Positions 5,801 through 6,292 of a stretch of 6,292 nt of DNA are shown here, one piece after another. Below the pieces are notes generated by a model, which had not been told where the DNA came from, did not search any database, and saw only the letters and a program-made list of their open reading frames with translations. The position numbers and the translations under genes were made by a program. Origin of the DNA: Phytoactinopolyspora endophytica (lineage in GTDB: Bacteria > Actinomycetota > Actinomycetes > Jiangellales > Jiangellaceae); assembly GCF_004138495.1 (NCBI RefSeq), contig NZ_ML142855.1, positions 113,365-119,656 on the forward strand, read 5' to 3'. The first letter of the stretch is position 1. Each line of letters starts with the position of its first letter.

Positions 5801-5838
5801 GGTTCGGTGGTGCTCGGCGACGTGGTTGAGTATGTCCC

Positions 5839-6292
5839 GTGAATGATGAGCACGGCCTGTTCGCCTTCCACGACATCGTGGTGGAGCGCCGCGGCATCCG
5901 CGCGCTCGATGGGTTCTCCGCACGCATTGGTGAGGGAGGTGTGACCGGGCTGAGTGGTCCGTCGGGCTCCGGAAAGAGCACGCTGTTGCGGCTGTGCAAC
6001 CGGATGGAGGTACCGACGTCTGGGCGGGTGCTCTTCCGCGGCGACGACGTCGGTGATCTCGACCCGCTGAAGCTCCGCCGCCAGGTCGGGATGGTGTTCC
6101 AAAAGCCCACGCCGTTCCCTGGGACCGTACGCGACAACCTGCTGGCCGCCCAGCCGGATGCGAGCCCTCACGATCTGGAGCAGGCGTTGCTGCGGGCGTC
6201 GTTGGACAGCTCGTGGCTTCAGCGGGACGCCACCGCGTTGTCCGGAGGCGAGGCGCAGCGCGTGTGCATGGCGCGCACGCTGGCCATGGAGC
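5839..6292 (+). CDS. ABC transporter ATP-binding protein, FetA/YbbL- or PstB-like (partial, runs off right edge)
   Basis: This is the ATPase subunit that powers an ABC transporter at the inner face of the membrane; 151 residues are visible. Walker A is GPSGSGKST (40-48), the Q-loop is GMVFQKPTPFPGTVRDNL (84-101, Gln88) and the ABC signature is LSGGEAQR (134-141). Walker B and the H-loop lie beyond the edge. The short helical region between Q-loop and signature and the PFPGTVRDNL stretch recall the compact FetA/YbbL type, whose partner is a FetB membrane protein, and also PstB-like phosphate ATPases. The partner gene would decide but is outside the window. GTG 5839 is the only plausible start, because an in-frame TGA lies at 5827-5829 and similarity begins soon after the GTG. 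Only a weak purine-rich stretch precedes it. It diverges from the YhcG relic with 38 bases between. Confidence 0.92.
   Translation, partial: MNDEHGLFAFHDIVVERRGIRALDGFSARIGEGGVTGLSGPSGSGKSTLLRLCNRMEVPTSGRVLFRGDDVGDLDPLKLRRQVGMVFQKPTPFPGTVRDNLLAAQPDASPHDLEQALLRASLDSSWLQRDATALSGGEAQRVCMARTLAME

Noticed and set aside
1..6292. CRISPR array, tRNA or rRNA genes, insertion sequence ends, riboswitches
   Set aside because: I saw no regularly spaced repeats, no tRNA or rRNA-like segments, no transposase motifs and no long inverted terminal repeats by eye on either strand.

Overview
The window is GC-rich with strong G/C bias at third codon positions. It also has actinobacterial hallmarks: a GlcNAc-type PTS with separately encoded domains, GTG starts, a WCGPC thioredoxin with a short C-terminal extension, and a META-domain lipoprotein. 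I read it as the chromosome of a high-GC actinomycete. The genus cannot be fixed from this window.

Layout. Bases 1-965 (minus strand) hold the N-terminal 321 residues of a PTS membrane permease (EIIC, NagE type, N-acetylglucosamine), running off the left edge. A 272-bp divergent region follows, holding a possible DasR-type operator and a possible sigma-70-like promoter. It faces a two-gene plus-strand operon encoding EIIB (1238-1468) and EIIA (1465-1935), translationally coupled by a 4-base overlap. Together the three genes make one split GlcNAc/glucose-family enzyme II. Next on the plus strand are a thioredoxin (2038-2406), possibly under a SigR-like redox-stress promoter, and a lipoprotein with an acidic linker and two META domains (2498-3436). 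A minus-strand VOC/glyoxalase-like protein (3469-3828) lies convergent to the lipoprotein and divergent from a plus-strand SDR epimerase of the TIGR01777/YfcH type (3919-4896).

Bases 4897-5800 are unlike the rest. A small palindrome (possible terminator) is followed by a decayed minus-strand YhcG/DUF1016 (PDDEXK nuclease) gene. A 324-codon open frame covers this stretch, but the real homology switches frame twice and is then cut off before the nuclease core, where an unrelated third-frame tail begins. This looks like the relic of a mobile or defence-associated gene between housekeeping genes. Divergent from it, a GTG-started ABC transporter ATPase of the FetA/YbbL/PstB-like type (5839 onward) runs off the right edge.

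Most of the window is ordinary core metabolism. I found no convincing undescribed system. The items most worth a second look are the YhcG relic and its chimeric tail, the possible DasR site between the two PTS transcription units, and the possible SigR-type promoter before the thioredoxin gene.
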